Below are positions 1 through 5,962 of a stretch of 7,264 nucleotides of DNA, piece by piece (positions within the stretch are counted from its first letter, which is position 1; each line of letters opens with the position of its first letter). Source of the DNA: an uncultured Veillonella sp. (GTDB lineage: Bacteria > Bacillota > Negativicutes > Veillonellales > Veillonellaceae). The stretch lies in assembly GCF_900545205.1 (NCBI RefSeq), contig NZ_UQYC01000080.1:1-7264 (forward strand). The letters are read 5' to 3'. The notes below the pieces were generated by a model, which worked only from the letters and a program-made list of their open reading frames with translations, had not been told where the DNA came from and did no database searches. The translations under genes were made by a program, and so were the position numbers.

Positions 1-110
1 TCTTGATGGATAGTATTCGTGCGGTATTTATAACGCACGATCATGCTGACCATATCAAAGCTGTGGGTAATCTGGGAGAAAAATTGAATATTCCTGTTTA
101 TACAGCTTCA
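1..110 (+). other. Metallo-beta-lactamase-fold fragment (YycJ/WalJ-like) joined to priA
   Basis: The first ~35 codons of the frame read FITHDHADHIKAVGNLGEKL and then IPVYTA. HDHADH (residues 12-17) is the HxHxDH zinc-binding signature of the metallo-beta-lactamase fold, with ligands H12, H14, D16 and H17. The following IKAVGNL-(9 residues)-PVY pattern is what follows this signature in the YycJ/WalJ subgroup, which are putative nucleases/hydrolases linked to the WalRK system and cell division. Nothing in PriA resembles this. The match to PriA begins at SERTF (nt 108-122), so the join lies within about nt 105-123. Both the start and the C-terminal two thirds of the metallo-hydrolase are absent. 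The fold assignment is strong; the YycJ subgroup is a recognition-based guess. Confidence 0.72.
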
Positions 111-566
111 GAACGAACTTTTGATTTACTTACTCAAACGTCTGGACGTGCCGGTAGGGGTGAAAAACCGGGTAGCGTTGTAATACAAACATATAATCCT
201 TTAAATTATGCTATAATAAAGAGTAAGGCTCATGATTATGTAGGCTTTTACAATGAAGAAATTCAAAATCGTAAAGCCTTAGGATATCCTCCATTTAGGG
301 AGATGATACATATGGTAGTGCGTCATCAGAATATGGACACCTTGGAGACCATTGCTAATCGCATTGTAAGCGATTTAGAGGCCCATAAAGGTAATGACGA
401 TATTCTCATCAATGGACCTTATGAAGCAAGTATTAAAAAGGTACGGGATATGTATCGATTAGCGATTATGATTCGCGGTACCGATTTATCAAATTTAAAA
501 GAATATATATATAATTCGTGGATCTTCACACAAGAAGGTCTTTTGATTGATGTGGATCCAGTTTAG
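3..566 (+). CDS. priA: PriA primosomal helicase, C-terminal part only, with a foreign N-terminal segment
   Basis: PriA is the replication-restart helicase that recognises stalled forks and reloads the replicative helicase. Counting from nt 3, residues from about 36 onward are PriA. They include the SERTF-LLTQ lead-in and helicase motif VI (GRAGRG, residues 48-53), then the YNEEIQNRKALGYPPF segment from residue 83 that opens the C-terminal domain, and the typical IDVDPV end. Only about 150 of the usual 700-800 residues are present. The 3'-DNA-binding domain, winged helix, Walker A/B motifs and zinc-binding cysteines are missing. Residues 1-35 belong to another family (see the separate entry), so this frame is chimeric and cannot encode a working helicase. 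The frame is open to the left edge, so the TTG at nt 3 is not a credible start. It ends in TAG 13 nt before def, its normal neighbour in Firmicutes. PriA identity is sure; the fused state is probably an artefact. Confidence 0.88.
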   Translation: MMDSIRAVFITHDHADHIKAVGNLGEKLNIPVYTASERTFDLLTQTSGRAGRGEKPGSVVIQTYNPLNYAIIKSKAHDYVGFYNEEIQNRKALGYPPFREMIHMVVRHQNMDTLETIANRIVSDLEAHKGNDDILINGPYEASIKKVRDMYRLAIMIRGTDLSNLKEYIYNSWIFTQEGLLIDVDPV

Positions 567-579
567 TATAGGAGTTTAA

Positions 580-1068
580 ATGGCAGTATTAGATGTTGTG
601 AAAGCAGGTCATCCCGTTTTAAAACAAATTGCGGAACCTGTAGAACATGTTAATAAAAAACTTAGAGCCCTTATCGATGATATGGCTGAAACAATGTATG
701 AAACTGAAGGCGTTGGATTGGCTGCACCTCAAGTAGCTGTATCAAAACGAATTATCGTCGTAGATGATCATGCTGGTAGCGGTCTCATTGCCTTAATTAA
801 TCCTGAGATTACTCATGCTGAAGGCTCTCAAGTGGGTCCAGAAGGATGTTTGAGTGTACCTGGTTATTTTGGTGATGTTGAAAGATTCGATAAAATTACA
901 GTTAAAGGTATTGACCCTCATAATAAAAAAGTAACAATTAAAGCTGAAGGATTCTTGGCGCGTATTTTTCAACATGAAATTGATCATCTAGAAGGGCATT
1001 TGTTTATTGAAAAAGCAACTAATTTACGATTGATTACGGATCATCCAGAGGAGAAAGAAATTGTCTAA
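580..1068 (+). CDS. def: Peptide deformylase
   Basis: Removes the formyl group from the N-terminal methionine of new proteins as they leave the ribosome. The 162-residue length is normal for a bacterial deformylase. All three family motifs are present: GVGLAAPQ (residues 44-51), EGCLSVPG (residues 88-95, metal ligand C90) and QHEIDHLEG (residues 131-139, metal ligands H132 and H136 with catalytic E133). The metal is normally Fe2+. The ATG start follows AGGAG at 570-574 with a 5-nt gap, and the protein begins MAVLDVVKAGHPVL, as expected for the family. It lies 13 nt after priA, and its last 8 nt overlap fmt, which makes the formyl group that Def removes. All active-site residues are intact and nothing is unusual. 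Confidence 0.97.
   Translation: MAVLDVVKAGHPVLKQIAEPVEHVNKKLRALIDDMAETMYETEGVGLAAPQVAVSKRIIVVDDHAGSGLIALINPEITHAEGSQVGPEGCLSVPGYFGDVERFDKITVKGIDPHNKKVTIKAEGFLARIFQHEIDHLEGHLFIEKATNLRLITDHPEEKEIV
1047..1053 (+). promoter_or_regulatory. Ribosome binding site that decides the TTG start of fmt
   Basis: AGAGGAG sits inside the 3' end of def, 7 nt before TTG at 1061. There is no ATG close by in the fmt frame, and the conserved Fmt N-terminus (LRVVFMGTPDF) begins six codons after this TTG, so the strong site and its spacing support UUG initiation. Confidence 0.75.
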
Positions 1069-2071
1069 TCAAAAACAATTGCGCGTCGTATTTATGGGGA
1101 CGCCAGACTTTTCGGTTCCTACTTTAGAAGCATTAATTAAGGCTGGACACTCTATAGTTGGTGTATATTGTCAGCCTGATAAACAAAAAGGTCGCGGTAA
1201 ACAAGTTCAAATGCCACCTGTAAAAGTGTCAGCTCTGAAACATAATTTACCTGTGTTCCAACCTGTTACATTACGTGATGAGCAAGTGCAAGCTGAATTA
1301 GAAGCATTAAAACCAGATGTAGTAGTGGTTATTGCATACGGTAAAATTTTACCGCCATGGCTTATTCGCTTACCTCAATATGGATGTATTAACGTTCATG
1401 CATCTATCTTACCTAAGTATAGAGGGGCTGCACCAATTCATTATGCCATATTAAATGGTGATGCTAAGACTGGTGTTACTATTATGCATATGGATGATGG
1501 TCTTGATACTGGTGACATTATCGATATCGTGGAGACCGATATCTTACCTGGTGAAACGACAGGTCAATTATTTGAACGTATGGCTGTACTTGGTGGCGAA
1601 ACCATTGTTCCCGTATTAACTCGTTGGGTTAATGGGGAAATTGTGGCAACTCCACAAGATGACTCAATAGCTACACATACGACCAAAATTACAAAAGAAA
1701 TGGGACATATTGATTGGTCTAAGCCTGCTAATGAAATTGCAAACCTCATTAGAGGACTTAACCCAGCTCCTGGATGTTATACATATCTCGATGGAAAACG
1801 TTTAAAAGTATGGTCTGGAGAAGTGGTTCCCAGTGATACGACTCACTGTTTGATAGATGTTCATGGTAAACATGTACCAATTGCTATTTCAGCCACAACT
1901 GTTCCTGGTACAATCGTATCTAAAACAGCCGGGTTAGGTGTATTTTGTGGTGATGGAAATATACTTCTATTAACAGAAGTACAACCGGAAAATAAAAAGC
2001 GTATTTCTGCTACCGATTTTATTAATGGACATCAGATAAAGGAAGGTATCGTTTTTGGAGACTCAATGTAA
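1061..2071 (+). CDS. fmt: Methionyl-tRNA formyltransferase
   Basis: Transfers a formyl group from 10-formyl-tetrahydrofolate to the amino group of initiator Met-tRNA, marking it for translation initiation. At 336 residues it is slightly longer than the usual ~315. The N-terminal formyltransferase domain (about residues 7-190) carries MGTPDFSVP (12-20), AYGKILPPWL and INVHASILPKYRGAAPI. The catalytic triad N111, H113 and D149 is intact, with D149 in GLDTGD. The C-terminal OB-like tRNA-binding domain covers about 210-330 and includes NLIRGLNPAPG and the final FINGHQIKEGIVFG. Translation starts at TTG 1061 with a good Shine-Dalgarno. The start overlaps the def stop by 8 nt (TTGTCTAA), which suggests translational coupling. 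The 3' end overlaps the start of the DUF116 gene by 17 nt. The function is clear and all key residues are present. Confidence 0.97.
   Translation: MSNQKQLRVVFMGTPDFSVPTLEALIKAGHSIVGVYCQPDKQKGRGKQVQMPPVKVSALKHNLPVFQPVTLRDEQVQAELEALKPDVVVVIAYGKILPPWLIRLPQYGCINVHASILPKYRGAAPIHYAILNGDAKTGVTIMHMDDGLDTGDIIDIVETDILPGETTGQLFERMAVLGGETIVPVLTRWVNGEIVATPQDDSIATHTTKITKEMGHIDWSKPANEIANLIRGLNPAPGCYTYLDGKRLKVWSGEVVPSDTTHCLIDVHGKHVPIAISATTVPGTIVSKTAGLGVFCGDGNILLLTEVQPENKKRISATDFINGHQIKEGIVFGDSM
2038..2046 (+). promoter_or_regulatory. Ribosome binding site supporting a TTG start for the DUF116 gene
   Basis: AAAGGAAGG lies within the last codons of fmt, 8 nt upstream of TTG 2055. The ATG at 2066 is in the fmt frame (its last sense codon), and the next in-frame ATG of the DUF116 gene would remove the first membrane helix. 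TTG 2055 is therefore the best-supported start. Confidence 0.6.
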
Positions 2072-2837
2072 GCAGTACGAAACGTATCCGTTATACCTGA
2101 TATTATCATCAATTACATGTGCTTTAATTACTGCCATAATCGGCTTTCTAATGTATGTGTTAGAACCGGGGCTTACACAATTACATCCTATTGCACCCAT
2201 AATTATTACAATTGTTTTTTCTGTATGTATTTGTGTCATATGGTTATTGTGCTTATCCTTGATTATTGCTAGTTTCGGTATAATACGGTTACATCCTATT
2301 GTTTTAAGACTAGCCAATCAGTTTATATATGGATTATTTCCATTATCCTTATTGATTGGTAAAGTGAGAGGGGTTACTAAGGATCAATTGCGTCAATCTA
2401 TGATTGATTTGATTAATCATCTCGTGATGCTAGATATGTATACGGTTGATCCAAAACGCATATTGTTATTAACACCGCATTGTTTACAGGAAAGCTCGTG
2501 TGTTCATAAGGTTACACATGATGTATATAATTGTAAGCAGTGTGGTAGATGCCAGGTTGGAAGTTTATTACAAGTTGCCAAAGATTATGGCTGTCAATTT
2601 ATAGTGGTAACAGGTGGTACATTAGCGCGAATGAAGGTAAAAGAAGCAAGGCCTAAGGCTATTGTAGCGATTGCTTGTGAACGTGATTTAGCAAGTGGTA
2701 TGGCCGATGTATTTCCTATACCTGTCATTGGTGTTTTAAATGAAAGACCTAATGGACCATGTTGCAATACTACGGTGGATCCTGAACGAGTTCGTGCAGC
2801 AGTTGAACAATTGATTGGTAGGAAAAACGATGACTGA
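2055..2837 (+). CDS. DUF116 family membrane protein with cysteine motifs, function unknown
   Basis: This 260-residue protein has the hallmarks of the DUF116 family, whose biochemical role is not established. Two hydrophobic helices (about residues 13-36 and 47-76) form an N-terminal membrane anchor, and 90-101 is also hydrophobic. A soluble, probably cytoplasmic domain follows. It contains TPHCLQESSC (C143, C149), then NCKQCGRC (C160, C163, C166), VVTGGTLAR (184-192), IACERDLASG (C208) and NGPCCNTTVD (C236, C237). This pattern suggests an iron-sulfur or metal site, which is inference only. The start is TTG 2055 with AAAGGAAGG 8 nt upstream. It overlaps fmt by 17 nt and rsmB by 8 nt, so it is locked into a translation/RNA-modification operon. 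In Clostridia and Negativicutes DUF116 genes are commonly found near fmt and rsmB, while Bacillus lacks the insertion. Family assignment is confident; function is open. Confidence 0.85.
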   Translation: METQCKQYETYPLYLILSSITCALITAIIGFLMYVLEPGLTQLHPIAPIIITIVFSVCICVIWLLCLSLIIASFGIIRLHPIVLRLANQFIYGLFPLSLLIGKVRGVTKDQLRQSMIDLINHLVMLDMYTVDPKRILLLTPHCLQESSCVHKVTHDVYNCKQCGRCQVGSLLQVAKDYGCQFIVVTGGTLARMKVKEARPKAIVAIACERDLASGMADVFPIPVIGVLNERPNGPCCNTTVDPERVRAAVEQLIGRKNDD

Positions 2838-4185
2838 AGTAAAAAGTTATGAACAACAAAATATTCGATTGCTCGCAGTGAAAGCTTTGAGTGATATTAA
2901 TCGTAATGGTGCTTATGCGAATATCAAGTTACAGGAGTATTTACAGAAATATCATCTATCCGATTTAGACAGACGATTTTTTACTGAGTTGGTATATGGT
3001 GTTATTCGTAGAAAAAATTATCTTGATGCCATTATTATTCACTTTGCAAAACGACCTCTCAAGAAATTATCTTCAATGGTTGTAGAAATTCTTAGACTAG
3101 GTATTTACCAAATTATCTATATGGATAAGGTACCTGAAAGTGCAGCTGTCAATGAATCTGTTAAATTGGCTAAAAAGTTAACTAGAGGTTTATCTGGTTT
3201 TGTAAATGCAGTGTTACGTTCCGTTTTGCGTGAAAGTGATAGTATTTCTATTGGTGAACTTGCTAAATCTGAGGCTGAAGAAATTTCTTTCATTTATAAT
3301 CAACCATTATGGTTGGTTAATTTATGGATGAATGAAATGGGTAAGGATAAGACTATAGATCTTTGCGCTTGGTTTAATGAACAACCTAGATTGACGGCAC
3401 GTATCAATACGATAAAAATATCTATTGAGGATTGCCTAAAAGAATTACAAGATTTAGGTTGGACCGTTGAGCAGGATACATATATTCCAGAAGTAGTTTA
3501 TATTAATGCGCATCAAGGCCATTTAGAAAAAGCAAAACCTGTTATCGATGGGCACATTACCTTTATGGATAAAGCATCTATGTTAGTGGCCCATGTAGTA
3601 AATCCGCAGCCAGGAGAGCGCATATTAGATTGTTGTGCTGCGCCAGGTGGTAAGTCTATGCATATGGCAAGCCTCATGAATAATACAGGCGCTATTATGA
3701 GTTGTGATATATACGATCATAAATTAGACCTTATGAATCACAATGCTCAGCGATTGGGCGTATCTATTGTTTCTACTAAGCTCCAAGATGGTCGTTATTT
3801 ACCTGATAATTGGAAGGAACAATTCGATCGTGTCTTAGTTGATGCACCATGTTCTGGACTTGGCATTTTACAAAAAAAATTAGATATGCGTTGGAGAAAA
3901 ACAGAATCCTTACTTACTGAATTGCCTCCATTACAGCTTGAAATATTAGAAAAAGCCGCTGAAATGGTCAAAGTTAACGGATATTTAGTATATTCTACAT
4001 GTACGATCAATAGCGGTGAAAATGAGGATGTATTGGAAAAATTCTTAGCAACTCATAAGAACTTTGTTATTGACCCTGTATCCTATGAAGGATTACCACC
4101 ATCTACCGATGGTATGATTACAACATATCCACCGCGAGATCATATGGATGGATTCTTCATGGCTCGTATGAAGCGCATATCATAA
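2830..4185 (+). CDS. rsmB: 16S rRNA (cytosine-967-C5)-methyltransferase RsmB
   Basis: Methylates C5 of a 16S rRNA cytosine (C967 in E. coli numbering) using S-adenosylmethionine. An N-terminal NusB-like RNA-binding domain covers about residues 10-140, including RRFFTELVYGVIRRK and ESAAVNESVKLAKK. The Rossmann methyltransferase domain covers about 240-448. It contains the SAM-binding motif LDCCAAPGGKS (266-276), motif IV DAPCSGLG with C341 (thought to assist product release) and motif VI YSTCTI with C391 as the catalytic nucleophile. I choose ATG 2830 (451 residues) over TTG 2815: it is preceded by GTAGGA with 6-nt spacing, and its ATGACTGA overlap with the DUF116 stop repeats the 8-nt overlap seen elsewhere in this operon. 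Length and motifs are normal for the family, and both cysteines are present. Confidence 0.96.
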   Translation: MTEVKSYEQQNIRLLAVKALSDINRNGAYANIKLQEYLQKYHLSDLDRRFFTELVYGVIRRKNYLDAIIIHFAKRPLKKLSSMVVEILRLGIYQIIYMDKVPESAAVNESVKLAKKLTRGLSGFVNAVLRSVLRESDSISIGELAKSEAEEISFIYNQPLWLVNLWMNEMGKDKTIDLCAWFNEQPRLTARINTIKISIEDCLKELQDLGWTVEQDTYIPEVVYINAHQGHLEKAKPVIDGHITFMDKASMLVAHVVNPQPGERILDCCAAPGGKSMHMASLMNNTGAIMSCDIYDHKLDLMNHNAQRLGVSIVSTKLQDGRYLPDNWKEQFDRVLVDAPCSGLGILQKKLDMRWRKTESLLTELPPLQLEILEKAAEMVKVNGYLVYSTCTINSGENEDVLEKFLATHKNFVIDPVSYEGLPPSTDGMITTYPPRDHMDGFFMARMKRIS

Positions 4186-4188
4186 TAA

Positions 4189-4199
4189 TAGAAATGGAG
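4189..4199 (+). promoter_or_regulatory. Ribosome binding leader of rlmN (TAGAAATGGAG)
   Basis: GGAG at 4196-4199 lies 4 nt before ATG 4204, inside the 18-nt rsmB-rlmN gap. The same 11 bases occur before prkC. The ATG at 4194 within the motif is out of frame with rlmN. Confidence 0.6.
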
Positions 4200-4203
4200 T
4201 ACC

Positions 4204-5250
4204 ATGATAGAATTATTGGGTAAGTCTTTAGAAGAATTACAATCTATCTTTAAGACCCATAATATACAAAAGTTTCGAGCGAAACAGTTAATCGACTATA
4301 TCTATCATAGATATGTGTTTGATTTTCAAGACATGACACAATTTCCAAAAGAATTGCGTCAATGGTTAAGTGATAACTGTGTTATTTCTTTACCTACATT
4401 AATTACAGAGTCTATTTCTCCAGATGGGAAGACTCGTAAAATACTCGTTGAATTGACAGATCAAAGTCGAGTAGAAGCCGTTTTGATGGAACAACATTAT
4501 GGATATTCTGTATGTGTTTCTTCTCAAGTGGGCTGTGCTATGGGATGTGTATTCTGTGCTTCAACACAAGGCGGTTTATACCGTGATTTGACAGTGGCTG
4601 AAATCATAGGTCAAGTTGTTATCTTCGGGGCTCTTACTAAAGAGCAAATTCATTCTGTTGTCGTTATGGGCGCAGGTGAGCCGTTACAAAACTATGATAA
4701 TGTGTTACAAGCTTTACAACTGTTACACGATCCTGTAATTTGTAATATTAGTTATCGTAAGATGACGATTTCTACCTGTGGATGGGTTCCTAACATCTAT
4801 AAGCTAGCTGATGAAGGATTGCCTATAACATTAGCACTCTCATTACATGCTACAAATAATGAAGTGCGTCGTAGTATTATGCCTGTTGGGGCTCGTTATG
4901 AATTGACGGAAGTCTTAGATGCGGTAAAATATTATTATGATACGACTCAACGTCGTATTACCTTTGAGTATATCCTTATAGATTCTGTAAACGCATCTAT
5001 GGAGGAGGCTCATGCATTGGGGAAAATCTGTAAAGATTTCCCAAATTGCCACGTTAACTTAATACCTGTTAATGGCAATGAACATATAGAATTATATAAA
5101 CCATCTATTACGAATATGAATACATTTAAAGACATCGTTGCTTCCTATGGCGTATCTGTAACGGTACGCAAAGAGATGGGCGATGCGATCCAAGCCGCAT
5201 GTGGACAGCTAAAAGCAGCTCACGGTCGGAAAAAGGAGAATCATGAATAA
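4204..5250 (+). CDS. rlmN: Dual-specificity rRNA/tRNA adenine-C2 methyltransferase RlmN (radical SAM)
   Basis: Adds a methyl group to C2 of A2503 in 23S rRNA, at the peptidyl-transferase centre, and of A37 in a subset of tRNAs. The 348-residue length is typical. The N-terminal helical domain (about 1-95) includes KFRAKQLIDYIYHR and the FPKELR segment. The radical-SAM CxxxCxxC motif is C111, C115 and C118 (CAMGCVFC), which binds the 4Fe-4S cluster. MGAGEPL (155-161) is the SAM-contacting GEP motif. C333 near the C-terminus (QAACGQL) is the expected methyl-carrying cysteine of the RlmN mechanism. SLHATN and RRSIMPV match the family. It begins 18 nt after rsmB, and its last 8 nt overlap stp (ATGAATAA). 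The related Cfr resistance enzyme is a less likely reading given the housekeeping context. Confidence 0.96.
   Translation: MIELLGKSLEELQSIFKTHNIQKFRAKQLIDYIYHRYVFDFQDMTQFPKELRQWLSDNCVISLPTLITESISPDGKTRKILVELTDQSRVEAVLMEQHYGYSVCVSSQVGCAMGCVFCASTQGGLYRDLTVAEIIGQVVIFGALTKEQIHSVVVMGAGEPLQNYDNVLQALQLLHDPVICNISYRKMTISTCGWVPNIYKLADEGLPITLALSLHATNNEVRRSIMPVGARYELTEVLDAVKYYYDTTQRRITFEYILIDSVNASMEEAHALGKICKDFPNCHVNLIPVNGNEHIELYKPSITNMNTFKDIVASYGVSVTVRKEMGDAIQAACGQLKAAHGRKKENHE
5232..5238 (+). promoter_or_regulatory. Ribosome binding site of stp inside the rlmN 3' end
   Basis: AAAGGAG precedes ATG 5243 by 4 nt and lies in the last rlmN codons, supporting a start that overlaps the rlmN stop by 8 nt. Confidence 0.6.
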
Positions 5251-5944
5251 TTTTGTTGGTTTAAGTAAAATTGGACTTGTGCGTCAGCGCAATGAAGATC
5301 GATTTTTTATAGACGGTCCTATTTGTGCTGTCACTGATGGCATGGGTGGCTATAGTGGTGGTGAAATTGCTAGTACCTATGCTGTTGATGAAATAAAAGA
5401 ATATTTGGCCTCCCTTCAAACGGTTGGTCAACAAGACTTATGTGATGCTATTATTCATGCAAATGAACGTATAGCCAATCGCGTAGCTCATGAAGAACGT
5501 CTTGCTGGTATGGGTACTACTGCTGTTGTTACAGCTATTAATGGTAACCAATTATACTGGGCAAGTGTTGGCGATAGTCGTTTGTATGTATATAGAGATG
5601 GTCTTTTACGACAAATTACTACTGATCATTCTATGGTACAAGAATTATTAGCTGCTGGAGAGATTACAAAGGATGAAATGCTAAATCATCCTCAAAGAAA
5701 CTTATTAACCCGTGCAGTCGGTGTTGATGATACTTTAGAGGTAGATAGTGGTGTAGAATCCATTCTTCCAGGTGATCGTATTTTACTTTGCACTGATGGA
5801 CTATGCGGTTATGTATCAGATGATGTAATAGCTAGTGCTTTACAATCTACTGATGATGATATGAAAGTTATAGAATCATTAATGGAAACCGTATATGATG
5901 TCGGCGCAGGAGATAATGTGACCATTGTGGTGGGAACAATCTAA
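5243..5944 (+). CDS. stp: PP2C-type Ser/Thr protein phosphatase (Stp/PrpC)
   Basis: Cytoplasmic Mn2+/Mg2+-dependent phosphatase that reverses phosphorylation by the neighbouring PASTA kinase. The 233 residues form a minimal bacterial PP2C domain without extra domains. Motifs in order: GLVRQRNEDR (11-20, with phosphate-binding R14 and metal ligand D19), VTDGMGG (30-36, metal ligand D32), GMGTTAV (89-95), ASVGDSRLY (107-115), TTDHSMVQELLAAGEI (126-141, flap region), CTDGL (183-187, metal D185) and GAGDNVT (221-227, metal D224). All core metal ligands are present. The start ATG 5243 has AAAGGAG just upstream and overlaps rlmN by 8 nt. prkC follows after 18 nt. The Stp-PrkC pair downstream of rlmN is the standard Firmicute arrangement. 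Confidence 0.95.
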   Translation: MNNFVGLSKIGLVRQRNEDRFFIDGPICAVTDGMGGYSGGEIASTYAVDEIKEYLASLQTVGQQDLCDAIIHANERIANRVAHEERLAGMGTTAVVTAINGNQLYWASVGDSRLYVYRDGLLRQITTDHSMVQELLAAGEITKDEMLNHPQRNLLTRAVGVDDTLEVDSGVESILPGDRILLCTDGLCGYVSDDVIASALQSTDDDMKVIESLMETVYDVGAGDNVTIVVGTI

Positions 5945-5946
5945 TC

Positions 5947-5957
5947 TAGAAATGGAG
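5947..5957 (+). promoter_or_regulatory. Ribosome binding leader of prkC (TAGAAATGGAG)
   Basis: GGAG at 5954-5957 sits 5 nt before ATG 5963 in the 18-nt gap after stp. A second in-frame ATG at 5972 is farther from the site, so 5963 is preferred. Confidence 0.6.
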
Positions 5958-5962
5958 AAATA

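Noticed and set aside
192..217. Two TATAAT-like hexamers (192-197 and 212-217) as an internal promoter for def
   Set aside because: No TTGACA-like box lies 16-18 nt upstream of either, and AT-rich coding sequence gives such hexamers by chance.
793..987. Minus-strand open frame opposite def (also others at 1564-1749, 2063-2317, 3795-4010 and 6280-6462)
   Set aside because: Each lies entirely opposite a clearly identified gene and has no recognisable protein features or convincing ribosome binding site. They are shadows of the coding strand.
2815..2829. Longer RsmB start at TTG 2815
   Set aside because: It adds five residues with no family support, while ATG 2830 has a nearby GTAGGA and the same 8-nt overlap geometry as other junctions.
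4666..4686. RlmN SAM-contact motif MGAGEPL instead of the common MGMGEPL
   Set aside because: This position varies among family members and the GEP core is intact, so it is ordinary variation.
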